A stretch of 64,000 nucleotides of DNA from Algoriphagus lacus (GCF_003583985.1 NZ_QXML01000001.1:868001-932000); one strand, 5' to 3'. Shown: positions 50,771 to 59,952, counted from the first letter of the stretch. The notes: generated by a model not told the origin, from the letters alone. Made by a program: numbers and translations.

Positions 50771-52090
50771 TCAAGTTTTTTTGAAATGAAGGATTCTTCG
50801 GGTGGAAGGATTGCACTTTGCCCAGTCTGCAATTCTCAATCCGATCACCCAAGCAATTTCTCCCCCTGAAACTAAGACTTTTACGCCTTGTTTTTTAGCT
50901 ACAGGTACTTTTAGATCAATCAAAAAATCGGAGATTTTTTTGGATGAGTTCATTCCAAGCGGAACAAACTTGTCGCCTTCTTTCCAGGTTCGGATCTCAA
51001 GCGGAAATTCAAGCCGATCTTCATCCAATTGGGCATGTGTAGGATTTCGATCTATAAGATCTGTGTATTCCAGCCGGTTCAGGGAATATTTTCCTTCAGG
51101 CAAGTCAAGAAGGGTTTCGTTCTTTTGAAGAAAAACGGGTTCAAAATCTTCTTGATTGGGTGACAGAATCAGTTCATTCCGATCAAATTGCAACAAATAC
51201 CCCGCTCCTCGAAAGACTGTTCCTGTCTTGGGATGATTCAGGGCCTCAGCGATTGCCTGAGCCTGATCCGAATTAAATCCAAAAGGGCGAAGCCAAAAGT
51301 AAAGTAGACTTGAGTTTCCGGGTTGATTTTGAATCGCAGAAAAAGGCAAATAATGATAAGAATCCTCTGTACGGATGGATGAATTTTTCCAGTTCTCAAA
51401 AAGTCCGGCAAAAGCTCTTCCCGTATCTTTGAGCCGATTGAATGAGGTGAATAGGTTTTTTCTTGCATCGGGCTCCAAAGCCAGAAGTGCAGGAAGTCCA
51501 TTGATTCTCAGGTTGTTTCTTTTGTATTCATCCTTTTCATTGGAACTGTCCTCGCGCCAGCTTAGCTGTTGAGCTAGCATAAAATCTTGGATTTCGGCTC
51601 TGGAAAAAGGAAGTAGGGGCCTAATTAGCCAACCTTTTCGATCTGCCATTCCGTAAACTCCTTCAATTCCTGTTCCGCGGAGGAGGTTTAGAAAAACCGT
51701 TTCCAACTGATCGTCTTCATGATGGGCAAGAAGAATTCCGGCAAGGTTTCTTTGAGAGCGAATTTCCTCAAAAAAGGCATAGCGGATTTCCCTAGCTGCC
51801 ATTTGAATGGAAATTCCTTTGGATAGTGCCAACTCAGTGGTTTCTGCCAATTTCAGGTGAAAAGGAATCCCGTGACTTTCTGCCCAGTTTTGGACGAATT
51901 GCCGGTCTCCTTCGCTTTCATTTCCCCGAAGCTGGAAATTGACATGGGCTACTTCAATTGGGATTTTGGTTTGAATCAGCAACTCTCCCAGACACATGCT
52001 ATCCATTCCTCCGCTGCATGCCAGAAGGTAAACAGACTCAGAATTGAGTAGGGAACGGAGTTGAATGTGGGATTGAAAAGCATCAAGCAT
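50771..52090 (-). CDS. tilS: tRNA(Ile)-lysidine synthetase
   Basis: 439 residues. It modifies C34 of the tRNA-Ile CAU anticodon to lysidine. The PP-loop ATPase motif is SGGMDS (26-31), followed by AHVNFQLRGNESEGDR and LAHHEDDQLETVFLNLLRG (about 118-136), which are family signatures. The C-terminal domain has RTWKEGDKFVPLGM and KVPVAKKQGVKVLVSGGEIAWVIGLRI. Complete and intact. The gene for its tRNA target is not in the window. Confidence 0.96.
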   Translation of the reverse strand: MLDAFQSHIQLRSLLNSESVYLLACSGGMDSMCLGELLIQTKIPIEVAHVNFQLRGNESEGDRQFVQNWAESHGIPFHLKLAETTELALSKGISIQMAAREIRYAFFEEIRSQRNLAGILLAHHEDDQLETVFLNLLRGTGIEGVYGMADRKGWLIRPLLPFSRAEIQDFMLAQQLSWREDSSNEKDEYKRNNLRINGLPALLALEPDARKNLFTSFNRLKDTGRAFAGLFENWKNSSIRTEDSYHYLPFSAIQNQPGNSSLLYFWLRPFGFNSDQAQAIAEALNHPKTGTVFRGAGYLLQFDRNELILSPNQEDFEPVFLQKNETLLDLPEGKYSLNRLEYTDLIDRNPTHAQLDEDRLEFPLEIRTWKEGDKFVPLGMNSSKKISDFLIDLKVPVAKKQGVKVLVSGGEIAWVIGLRIADWAKCNPSTRRILHFKKT

Positions 52091-52169
52091 TGTCCAAAAA
52101 TAGAGTTTTCTTCAATATTTCATGCCAAGTGGAGTTGCATCCTTTACGAGTTAATTCTACTGTGAAATG

Positions 52170-52198
52170 TAGCTTTGTGCTGGTTTCTGTTAATTTTG
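52170..52198 (+). promoter_or_regulatory. Tandem candidate -7 boxes before the OstA-like gene
   Basis: Two TAnnTTTG matches, TAGCTTTG (52170-52177) and TAATTTTG (52191-52198), lie 21 bases apart. The second is followed by C, as at strong promoters here. Neither has TTTG at exactly 19 bases, though the TTTG of the first is 13 bases from the second. Confidence 0.45.
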
Positions 52199-52215
52199 CC
52201 CACATCTAAGTAACC

Positions 52216-53880
52216 ATGAACATTCGCTTCCTCACTTCCTCAGTATTCTTTTTTCTACTCATTTCGATTTCGGGAGGAAGCTTGGCACAGCAGTCATCAA
52301 CTCTTGAAATCCTCAGTGCGGATCTGCTTGAAGGGGCGAAGGGCTTCGAGCGATTATTAGGGAGTGTGCAAATGAAGCATCAAAATTCATTGATTTACTG
52401 TGATTCGGCGCATTTTTATCGGGACGAAAACCGGGCACAGCTTTTTGGGAAAGTTCGTATTCAAGATGTGGAGGATCCCATCACTACCACCAGTTCTTAT
52501 GCTGAATATGATGGCAATACCAAAGTGGCCAAGTTGAGAAACAAGGTGGTATTTACCAATCAAGAGACCTCACTCTTCACCGACTATCTGGATTACAATA
52601 GGGAGACGAATGTCGCAACCTACTACAACGACGGAAAAGTTGTCGACTCCACCAATGTTTTGACCAGCGAGCGTGGTATCTATGAAGTCAATTATGAAAA
52701 AATCACTTTCCGTGACGAGGTAGTCTTGGTTAATCCCGACTACACCATGAAGACTGATTATCTGATTTATTTGACTATCCCCAAAACGGCAGAAACACAA
52801 GGACTGACAAATATTATATCCAAAGAAGGATACAAGCTGGATGCGCAGAAAGGGAGTTTTTATGATACCCAACAAAAACAATTTCGGTTTTTTGACGGGA
52901 TCGTGGAGACCGAAGAAAGCCGGGTAAAGGCTCAGGAACTGTTCTACGATGAGGCAAAGGCGTATTACGAGGGCAAGGAAGATGTTCGGGTGTTGAATAA
53001 GGAGCGGCAGGTCGAGGTGTATGGGGATGTGGGACAATACTGGGAACAACGAAAGTACAGCCTGGTTCATGGCCGGGCATTGGTACGAAAGTACTTTGAA
53101 GCAGATACGCTTTTCATGACAGCTGATACGCTGATTTCACAGGATAGCGAAGCGGATACAGCTAAGTATCTTTTGGCCTTTCGATCGATCAAACTGACCA
53201 AAACTGATTTGGCAGGAATTGCAGATTCATTGGTTTACAATTATTCAGATTCTTCCATTCGCCTTTTTTATGACCCGGTAATGTGGAATAAGAAGAGCCA
53301 GATTTCTGCAGATTCTATGGTTTTTTACATTGCAAATGAGGAACTGGATAGAGTTTACCTAAAGGATAAAGCCTTTGCGATCATGTCCGATACCTTACTT
53401 AATTTCAATCAGATGAAAGGAAGGAGGATGACGGGTTTTTTCAAAGAAGGGCAAATCGAAAATCTGGAAATAGACGGAAATGGAGAGTCGCTTTACTATG
53501 CATTGGAAGCGGACACCCTTACCCAGGGGATCAACCGGATCTTAAGTGCAAATATCCGATTGACTTTTCAGGATGGGGCTATCAGGAAGGCAAACTTTGG
53601 AGTCAGGCCGGATGGGAAGTTTACTCCAGTACAAAAGATAGATGAAAAGATTTCCAGACTTGAAGGATTTAACTGGAGAATAGAAGAAAAGCCTGATCGT
53701 GAGGTAATTGATTCCTGGAGAAAACCTGAAGAAATCGATCCGGAAGCAAAAAATTTATTCAATGAACCAGATGTGCATCTTGAGATGCCAACTGACGATC
53801 AAATTCAGGAAAACCTAAAAAAATCGGGTTTTATGCCTACAAAAAGAACCTTGGTCACCGAGCCCAAAAAGGGCAATTAG
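52216..53880 (+). CDS. OstA-like (LptA/LptD N-terminal domain) protein
   Basis: 554 residues with a signal peptide (to about LAQ, 24-26). The body is made of repeating beta-strand blocks of the OstA/LptA type: IYCDSAHFYRDENRAQLFGKVRIQD, YAEYDGNTKVAKLRNKVVFTN, LDYNRETNVATYYNDGKVV. LptA-like beta-jellyrolls carry lipopolysaccharide across the periplasm. The C-terminus (to 554) shows no LptD barrel, so this is not the outer-membrane translocon itself. A role in LPS or lipid transport is inferred. Divergent from tilS, with its own promoter region. Confidence 0.85.
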   Translation: MNIRFLTSSVFFFLLISISGGSLAQQSSTLEILSADLLEGAKGFERLLGSVQMKHQNSLIYCDSAHFYRDENRAQLFGKVRIQDVEDPITTTSSYAEYDGNTKVAKLRNKVVFTNQETSLFTDYLDYNRETNVATYYNDGKVVDSTNVLTSERGIYEVNYEKITFRDEVVLVNPDYTMKTDYLIYLTIPKTAETQGLTNIISKEGYKLDAQKGSFYDTQQKQFRFFDGIVETEESRVKAQELFYDEAKAYYEGKEDVRVLNKERQVEVYGDVGQYWEQRKYSLVHGRALVRKYFEADTLFMTADTLISQDSEADTAKYLLAFRSIKLTKTDLAGIADSLVYNYSDSSIRLFYDPVMWNKKSQISADSMVFYIANEELDRVYLKDKAFAIMSDTLLNFNQMKGRRMTGFFKEGQIENLEIDGNGESLYYALEADTLTQGINRILSANIRLTFQDGAIRKANFGVRPDGKFTPVQKIDEKISRLEGFNWRIEEKPDREVIDSWRKPEEIDPEAKNLFNEPDVHLEMPTDDQIQENLKKSGFMPTKRTLVTEPKKGN

Positions 53881-53942
53881 ATATAGTTGGTCCCTGTTCA
53901 ATTTATTTTTAAAAGGTTAACAACTATTAACCCATATTTTTA

Positions 53943-53971
53943 TTGTATCCGAAACCAAAAAGATAATTTTG
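53943..53971 (+). promoter_or_regulatory. Candidate promoter for the T9SS-sorted protein
   Basis: TTG (53943-53945), 18 bases, then TAATTTTG (53964-53971). The -7 box is a perfect match and the -33 box partial. The leader to the gene is about 55 nt. Confidence 0.55.
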
Positions 53972-54029
53972 TACGTATATTAATCTCACCGAAAAACCAA
54001 TTTCTGGAGCGTATTGATTAAAGCTTTAC

Positions 54030-54740
54030 ATGAAGTCCTTATTCAAAATTTTTACATGGCTGATGCTCATAGCACCGTTAGCGGCGGGTGCGCAGCAGGT
54101 TCGTGTATTGAGTGAGGCAGTAGATTTTTCAGGTGATATTGGTTCTTCTCAGCGAAAGACCATCATTCTCCAAAATGAATCCAATCAGTCCAAGACTTAT
54201 TTTCTAAAGAATGTCCGAGGAAGTATAGGGTCTTCCCAAAAGGTAAAGATTTGCCTCAACGATCAATGTTTCGATCCAAAAAGAGACTTGGCGAAAATTT
54301 CCTTGAAGTTAGGACCAGGTGAGGTTTTCACTGATTTGTATTTAGAGTTTGAAATGGGTATTGCTGAGACCAGAGGCAGTTTTGATTTGTTTTTTGTAAA
54401 TGCGGAAAATATTCGTGAAAACTTCATCGTTGAAGCAAGGTATCAAGTATCAGCCGGAGCAGGAACCGATTTCACTCACAAAGACATCAAATTGAGTGAA
54501 ATTTATCCCAATCCCAGCAACCGAATTGCTCAATTGGATTATGAATTGGTGAATCCAAAAGCAAAAGCAAAGATTACGATCAACAGCTTTATTGGAAACC
54601 CAATCGCAGAATTTGAGCTGGATCCTGAGCGAAACTCACTGGTAATCAATGTCACGGATTTCCAACCAGGCGTGTACTTCTACACCCTATTCGTAGACAA
54701 CAAGAATGTGGTGACCAAGAAACTACAAGTCAAAAAGTAG
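54030..54740 (+). CDS. Type IX secretion-sorted protein
   Basis: 236 residues. Signal peptide to about residue 21 (LAAGAQQ). The first half (about 22-155) is a beta-rich domain, with VDFSGDIGSSQRKTIILQNESNQSKTYFLKNV, that I cannot name. It has two close cysteines (KICLNDQCFDP) that could form a disulfide. The C-terminal 75 residues are a T9SS type A sorting domain: LSEIYPNPSNRIAQLDYEL, then DFQPGVYFYTLFVDNKNVVTKKLQVKK. It should be exported through the T9SS to the surface. Confidence 0.85.
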   Translation: MKSLFKIFTWLMLIAPLAAGAQQVRVLSEAVDFSGDIGSSQRKTIILQNESNQSKTYFLKNVRGSIGSSQKVKICLNDQCFDPKRDLAKISLKLGPGEVFTDLYLEFEMGIAETRGSFDLFFVNAENIRENFIVEARYQVSAGAGTDFTHKDIKLSEIYPNPSNRIAQLDYELVNPKAKAKITINSFIGNPIAEFELDPERNSLVINVTDFQPGVYFYTLFVDNKNVVTKKLQVKK

Positions 54741-54763
54741 TAATCCCTGTTGTAATTCAGCCG

Positions 54764-54794
54764 TTTGAATCCGAAAAATTTACCCGTATATTTG
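54764..54794 (+). promoter_or_regulatory. Promoter of the bamD-rpoZ-coaBC unit
   Basis: TTTG (54764-54767), 19 bases, then TATATTTG (54787-54794): a perfect match. Transcription should begin near 54799-54801, only a few bases before the bamD ATG, so the mRNA has almost no leader. Confidence 0.78.
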
Positions 54795-54805
54795 CGGTCT
54801 TGAAA

Positions 54806-55711
54806 ATGAGCATGCAGTCAAAATCCCTTCTTTTTCTTTCAATTCTAATTGTATTGGCTTCCTGTGGCCCCTTTGCCAAACTGGAAAAAAGTACCAACTG
54901 GGAGGAATTGTATAACGGCGCAAACAAGTACTATCAGGAAGGAGAGTATGGAAAAGCTATCATTCTCTATGAGAAAGTCCTACCTGTTATAAAAGGTTCT
55001 GAGAAAGCCGAAATGGCGGAGTACAATTACGCCAACTGTCATTTCAAGACCAAGCGATACATCGAGGCAGCTGGATATTTCAATACCTTTTACCGCACGT
55101 TTAACCGAAGTCCATTAGCGGAGGAAGCGCTGTTTATGCATGCTTATTCACTCTATCTTGATGCTCCGGATTACAATCTGGATCAGCAAAGTAGTCAGGA
55201 AGCTGTTGCTGCTATCCAGCAGTTTGTGACAAGATTTCCTGCATCTGCCAGCTATGAGCGAGCGATGGAGATGTTAAGCGATTTGGAAAGTAGATTTGAG
55301 GAGAAGGCATACAGTGAATCCCAGATGTACTACCGATTGAAAGACGGATTGTTTCCAGGGGATTTTTACAGAGCTTGTATCATCAATTTCCAAAATTTCG
55401 CCAAGGATTATCCAGAAAGTAAGCATAACGAAGAGCTTGCTTACAAATTGGTTGAGGTCGGATTCGGCTATGCTAGAAATTCTGCCTTCGACAAAAAAGA
55501 AGAACGCCTCAATGATGCCATCAGATTTGCCAGTAATTTTTACAGAAAATACCCAAGCAGCGGATACATGGCTGAGGTGCAAGAATTTGAAAAAGAGACT
55601 AAAGAAGAGCTTGATGCTCATCTCAAGTTGAAAAAACAATATGCGGATGAGGCCGCCGCAGCCGAAGCTAAGGTAGTCTCAGAGTCAAAGATTAACGAGA
55701 AAGATAATTAA
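54806..55711 (+). CDS. bamD: Outer-membrane protein assembly factor BamD
   Basis: 301 residues from ATG 54806 (MSMQSKSLLFL); a TTG at 54800 is less likely. The lipoprotein signal has the lipobox LASC (Cys near residue 20). About five TPR-like helix pairs follow (for example YYQEGEYGKAIILYEKV, MAEYNYANCHFKTKRYIEAAGYFNTF). BamD works with BamA to insert beta-barrels. The tail is Ala/Glu/Lys-rich. The run with rpoZ, coaBC, DUF4835 and recN is conserved in this phylum (from memory). Confidence 0.9.
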   Translation: MSMQSKSLLFLSILIVLASCGPFAKLEKSTNWEELYNGANKYYQEGEYGKAIILYEKVLPVIKGSEKAEMAEYNYANCHFKTKRYIEAAGYFNTFYRTFNRSPLAEEALFMHAYSLYLDAPDYNLDQQSSQEAVAAIQQFVTRFPASASYERAMEMLSDLESRFEEKAYSESQMYYRLKDGLFPGDFYRACIINFQNFAKDYPESKHNEELAYKLVEVGFGYARNSAFDKKEERLNDAIRFASNFYRKYPSSGYMAEVQEFEKETKEELDAHLKLKKQYADEAAAAEAKVVSESKINEKDN

Positions 55712-55737
55712 TCAAGAAAATTCAAAATCAATATAAT

Positions 55738-56052
55738 ATGGCTATCAACCCATCCATCGTCACCCGTGATTTGGACAAAATTGCTGACAAGACTGGCAAC
55801 ATTTATGAATCACTTCATATCGTGGGTCAGCGTGCAAAGCAAATTTCCACCAACCTGAAGGAAGAATTGAATACCAAACTTTCCGAATTTGCTTCTACAG
55901 TGGATAATTTGGAGGAGGTTTTTGAGAACAAGGAGCAGATCGAAATCTCCAAGTTTTATGAGCGTATGCCAAAGCCTTCTACCATTGCAATGGAAGAATT
56001 TATTGAGGACAAGATTTATCATAGATTTCCTGATCAGGAGGGAGCCGAATAA
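55738..56052 (+). CDS. rpoZ: RNA polymerase omega subunit, Bacteroidota type
   Basis: 104 residues. Starts MAINPSIVTRDLDKIADKTGNIYESLHIVGQRAKQI, the phylum-specific omega/Rpb6 pattern with the omega signature near residues 15-37. It helps to fold and assemble beta'. Found 26 bp after bamD and 5 bp before coaBC. Confidence 0.92.
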   Translation: MAINPSIVTRDLDKIADKTGNIYESLHIVGQRAKQISTNLKEELNTKLSEFASTVDNLEEVFENKEQIEISKFYERMPKPSTIAMEEFIEDKIYHRFPDQEGAE

Positions 56053-56057
56053 TTCCC

Positions 56058-57266
56058 ATGAACCTGCAGGGTAAGCGAATTCTACTCGGGGTGACAGGCA
56101 GTATTGCTGCTTACAAGTCTGCCCATTTGACCCGCTTACTCATCAAGTCCGGAGCTGAAGTGCAAATCATCATGAGCACTTCAGCTCTTGATTTTATTAC
56201 CCCCCTTACTTTAGCCACGCTTTCCAAACGGGCCGTTTTGTCTGAATTTTCGGATAAAAATTCCGGTGAATGGAATAATCACGTGGAGCTGGGTCTTTGG
56301 GCCGACATTTTTATTATCGCTCCCCTTAGTGCAAATACCTTGGCAAAGTTGGCCAACGGAATTTGTGACAATCTTCTCTCTGCTACCTACTTGTCTGCTC
56401 GATGTCCGGTCATGCTTGCTCCTGCAATGGATTTGGATATGTATCAACACCTTTCTGTTAGGGAAAACCTTCGGAAGGTTCAGTCCTTTGGCAACATTCT
56501 TCTGGATGCTGAAAGTGGGGAGTTGGCCAGCGGACTTTCAGGTCAGGGAAGGATGATGGAGCCCGAGCATATTTTAGCAAGAGTAGAAAAGTTCTTCAAT
56601 CAAAAATCCGATTTCAGAGGAAAAAAGGTCCTAATCACCATGGGGCCAACGCAGGAGGCAATCGATCCGGTTAGATTTATTAGTAATCACTCTTCTGGGA
56701 AAATGGGGTTGGCAATAGCCAAAGCTTTCAAAGGCAGAGGCGCAGAGGTTTTTCTGGTTTTAGGCCCGGTATTTCTCCAGATCAATCCTGGTGATTTTAG
56801 CATTACCGCTGTGAAATCAGCGGATGAAATGTATGAGGCCGCTAATAAGCTTCACCCCAAGATGGACATTTGTGTCTTTTCAGCGGCAGTGGCAGATTAT
56901 GCTCCAGCCCAGATAGCCCCCGAAAAGATCAAAAAGCAGGACTCTGAAATGTCCATTCTGTTAAAAAAGAATGTAGACATCGCTTTCGAACTCGGAAAAA
57001 GCAAAAGACCTGGACAAATCCATGTAGGATTTGCTTTGGAAACTGAGCGGGAGGAATTACATGCAAAAGCCAAATTGGATAAGAAAAACTTTGATTTGAT
57101 CGTTTTGAATTCAGCCAGGGAAGAAGGTGCCGGATTCCAACATGACACCAATCGGGTGAAAATATTCAGCCGGGATGGAAGGATGATAGACTCTGGGCTG
57201 GTTTCCAAAACTGAGGTTGGTGAATTGATTTTGGATGAGGTCAAAAAGACCCCAGTTTGGATTTGA
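56058..57266 (+). CDS. coaBC: Bifunctional phosphopantothenoylcysteine decarboxylase/synthase
   Basis: 402 residues, two steps of coenzyme A synthesis. The N-terminal flavin domain (about 1-185) has GVTGSIAAYKSAHLTR, the His of WNNHVELG, and PAMDLDMY. The clamp reads ELASGLSGQGRM, with Ser at 158 where E. coli Dfp has the catalytic Cys158 of the ACGD motif. The CoaB domain (about 190-400) has ITMGPTQEAIDPVRFISNHSSGKMG, AAVADYAPA and IKKQ, so it is complete. Whether decarboxylation uses another residue is unknown. Confidence 0.93.
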   Translation: MNLQGKRILLGVTGSIAAYKSAHLTRLLIKSGAEVQIIMSTSALDFITPLTLATLSKRAVLSEFSDKNSGEWNNHVELGLWADIFIIAPLSANTLAKLANGICDNLLSATYLSARCPVMLAPAMDLDMYQHLSVRENLRKVQSFGNILLDAESGELASGLSGQGRMMEPEHILARVEKFFNQKSDFRGKKVLITMGPTQEAIDPVRFISNHSSGKMGLAIAKAFKGRGAEVFLVLGPVFLQINPGDFSITAVKSADEMYEAANKLHPKMDICVFSAAVADYAPAQIAPEKIKKQDSEMSILLKKNVDIAFELGKSKRPGQIHVGFALETEREELHAKAKLDKKNFDLIVLNSAREEGAGFQHDTNRVKIFSRDGRMIDSGLVSKTEVGELILDEVKKTPVWI

Positions 57267-57294
57267 TCGGTGGAATTTTACCTATTTTAGACAC

Positions 57295-58197
57295 ATGACA
57301 AAGTTCCGACTTCTTTTAGTCCTGTATTTTTTTGCTCAAGCCATTCAGGCCCAGGAGTTGAATTTCACTGTTATTATCAACAGTGATCGCTCCAGAATCC
57401 AGAATACGGATATTTTTAATCAGATGAAGACCAACTTTGAGCAGTTTCTCAACGGTCGGTCTTGGACAGATGATGAATACCGTCCTGAGGAGCGAATAAA
57501 AGGAAACCTGCTCATTACCATAAATGAGGTTCCACAGATCGGTGTGTACAATGCTACGGTGCAGGTTCAGGTAGTTAGGCCTGTTTATGGTACGAATTAC
57601 GAGTCCCTGATTTTCAATTATGCCGATCGAAATTGGACCTTTGAATACTTGGAATCCCAACCATTGGAGTTCAATCGATTTACATTTTTGAACAACATCA
57701 GTTCCTTGCTGGCATTTTATGCCCATATCGCCTTGGGGATAGACTACGATACTTTTTCGAGTCGGGGAGGCAATCCATTTTTTGAAGTGGCCAATGACAT
57801 CGTCAACAATGCCCAACAATCCGGCCGACCAGGTTGGGTTCAGAGTCAGTCCGACCGAAGAAGCCGCTATTGGTTGATCAACGACATCTACGTCTCTACC
57901 ATCTATTCTTCGATCCGAGATGCCTATTATCTGTATCATCGGCAGGGAATGGACATGATCCAAATCGATCCTGAAAAAGCCTATCAGAACATTCTGGAAG
58001 CGATCAGACTGGTGGCAGAGGCCAACAAATTACAGCCCAATGGAATTTACACCATTACCTTTGTGGACGCTAAATCAGATGAAATCTCCCAAATTCTCAA
58101 AGCGGCCCCTTTTGAAATTCGGGACGAGGCTGTTAAACTACTTTTGGAAGTTGATCCAAATAACGCCAGAAAGTACAATGAGCTTCTGAGAAGCTAA
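57295..58197 (+). CDS. DUF4835 protein
   Basis: 300 residues from ATG 57295 (MTKFRLLLVLYFFAQAIQAQ); the frame extends upstream to 57235 but that would overlap coaBC. A signal peptide is followed by ELNFTVIINSDRSRIQNTDIF, YRPEERIKGNLLITI and VQVVRPVYGTNYES, the DUF4835 pattern. No lipobox. Function unknown; context (bamD, coaBC, recN) gives no clear clue. The stop is followed by a hairpin and a T-rich run. Confidence 0.85.
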   Translation: MTKFRLLLVLYFFAQAIQAQELNFTVIINSDRSRIQNTDIFNQMKTNFEQFLNGRSWTDDEYRPEERIKGNLLITINEVPQIGVYNATVQVQVVRPVYGTNYESLIFNYADRNWTFEYLESQPLEFNRFTFLNNISSLLAFYAHIALGIDYDTFSSRGGNPFFEVANDIVNNAQQSGRPGWVQSQSDRRSRYWLINDIYVSTIYSSIRDAYYLYHRQGMDMIQIDPEKAYQNILEAIRLVAEANKLQPNGIYTITFVDAKSDEISQILKAAPFEIRDEAVKLLLEVDPNNARKYNELLRS

Positions 58198-58209
58198 GTT
58201 GGTTTTTTT

Positions 58210-58217
58210 TAGCTTTG
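58210..58217 (+). promoter_or_regulatory. Candidate -7 box for recN
   Basis: TAGCTTTG followed by C, 19 bp before recN. There is no TTTG at the expected distance. A small hairpin, AGCTTC (58181-58186) with GAAGCT (58190-58195), lies just upstream and overlaps the end of the DUF4835 gene. Confidence 0.42.
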
Positions 58218-58236
58218 CCTAAAGGTTTTCCAGTCC

Positions 58237-59889
58237 ATGCTCAAATCGCTTAGCATTTCCAATTACGCCTTAATTGATCAATTGTACCTTCAGCCCAGCA
58301 AAGGGCTGAGCATGATTACCGGTGAAACCGGAGCGGGAAAATCCATCATGTTGGGGGCAGTTGGGTTGTTGCTTGGCAATCGATCCGATACCAAAGTTCT
58401 CCTTCACGAAGACCGTAAATGTGTCGTCGAGGGTGTTTTTGAAATCGGCGAATACGGGCTTCGAGATTTTTTTGAACAGGAAGAGCTTGACTATGAAGAT
58501 ACCTGCATCATTCGCAGAGAGATCAGTCCAGGTGGAAAATCCCGGTCCTTTGTCAACGATACGCCAGTCTTGCTGGATTCTTTGAAAGTGCTCGGGGCCA
58601 AACTCATGGATGTGCATTCCCAGCACGACACACTTCAGTTGGGTGAAGGGAGCTATCAACTTGCTTTGGTGGATGCTTTTGCTCAGACTAAGGATGAGAG
58701 GGGATTTTTTCTGAAGTGCTTTAAATCTTATCGGACGGCGAAAATCAAATTCGAAGAACTCAAGCAAAAAGCCTTGGAGCTGCAAAAGGAAGCAGATTTC
58801 AATCAATTTCAATTGGACGAACTAAGCGCCTTGTCATTGATGCCAGGTGAGCAGAGCGAATTGGAATCCACTCAGGAAGTGCTCGAAAATGCGGAGGAGA
58901 TCAAACTTAAGATCAATGAAATGTTGGCCCTCTTTCAGGAAGAGCAGTTTGGAGTGATCCAGGGAATGGGACAAATCCTGCACGGGATGCAAAGTCTGGA
59001 GCGCTTGGCTCATAAATTTTCAGAGTTGAAAGAACGGTTTCAAAGTGTTTTCATTGAAGTCAAAGATCTTGTAGAGACCCTGGGGGATGAAGAGAGTAAA
59101 GTGGAAATCGACTTCGGAAAATTGGACCAAATCCGAGAGCGGTTGAGCAGGATCTATCAGCTACAGAAAAAACATGGAGTTGCCACCGTGGAGGACCTGA
59201 TGAATATTGAGAGCGATCTTGCAGATAAGGTTTTTCAGTTTCAAAATCTGGATGAGAGTTTATCCACTGCTGAAAAAGAGTTGAAAGAGAATCAGGAAGC
59301 AATGATAAAAGCAGGAGCGTTACTCACTAAAAAACGAGTATCCTGTTTCCCATCTTTTGAGAAAGAACTTCAGGGATTGCTTTCAGGCCTTGGAATGGAA
59401 AATGCCCGGATCCAACTGGAGCATAAGCTTATTTCACCAATTGCCTCAGGATTGGATGAGGTAGAATTACTTTTTTCTGCAAATAAAGGAGGAATACCTC
59501 AGCCATTGAAGAAAGTGGCATCCGGGGGTGAGTTTTCTCGATTGCTCTTTGCCATCAAATACTTGATGGCGGATAAAATGGCACTTCCGACCTTGATTTT
59601 TGATGAAATCGATACGGGGATTTCAGGAGAGGTAGCATTGCAAATGGTCCGAATGATGAAGGAAATTGCTTCCCGTCATCAGGTGATTTGTATCACCCAT
59701 TTGCCACAAGTTGCGGCCAAAGGGGAGCTTCATTTCTTTGTGTTCAAGGACAATTCTTCCGACAAAACTGTCAGTAAAATCAAGCTTTTGAGCCATGAGG
59801 AGCGGATTTCTGAACTTGCCAAAATGATTGCAGGAGCCAATCCGTCTGCTTCAGCAGTGGAGAGTGCGAGGGAGCTGCTGTTGAATTGA
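58237..59889 (+). CDS. recN: DNA repair protein RecN
   Basis: 550 residues, an SMC-like ATPase that acts at double-strand breaks. The Walker A motif is GETGAGKS (29-36). A long coiled coil (about 155-365) follows. Near the C-terminus the ABC signature is VASGGEFSRLLFAIKYL and Walker B is TLIFDEIDTGISGEV, followed by the switch histidine in CITHLPQVAA. Complete and intact. Confidence 0.96.
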   Translation: MLKSLSISNYALIDQLYLQPSKGLSMITGETGAGKSIMLGAVGLLLGNRSDTKVLLHEDRKCVVEGVFEIGEYGLRDFFEQEELDYEDTCIIRREISPGGKSRSFVNDTPVLLDSLKVLGAKLMDVHSQHDTLQLGEGSYQLALVDAFAQTKDERGFFLKCFKSYRTAKIKFEELKQKALELQKEADFNQFQLDELSALSLMPGEQSELESTQEVLENAEEIKLKINEMLALFQEEQFGVIQGMGQILHGMQSLERLAHKFSELKERFQSVFIEVKDLVETLGDEESKVEIDFGKLDQIRERLSRIYQLQKKHGVATVEDLMNIESDLADKVFQFQNLDESLSTAEKELKENQEAMIKAGALLTKKRVSCFPSFEKELQGLLSGLGMENARIQLEHKLISPIASGLDEVELLFSANKGGIPQPLKKVASGGEFSRLLFAIKYLMADKMALPTLIFDEIDTGISGEVALQMVRMMKEIASRHQVICITHLPQVAAKGELHFFVFKDNSSDKTVSKIKLLSHEERISELAKMIAGANPSASAVESARELLLN

Positions 59890-59952
59890 GAAGGGTAATC
59901 CCAAATTTTCCCTATTTTTACCCAAACTTTTGAAATCAATCCAAAAAGCTAT

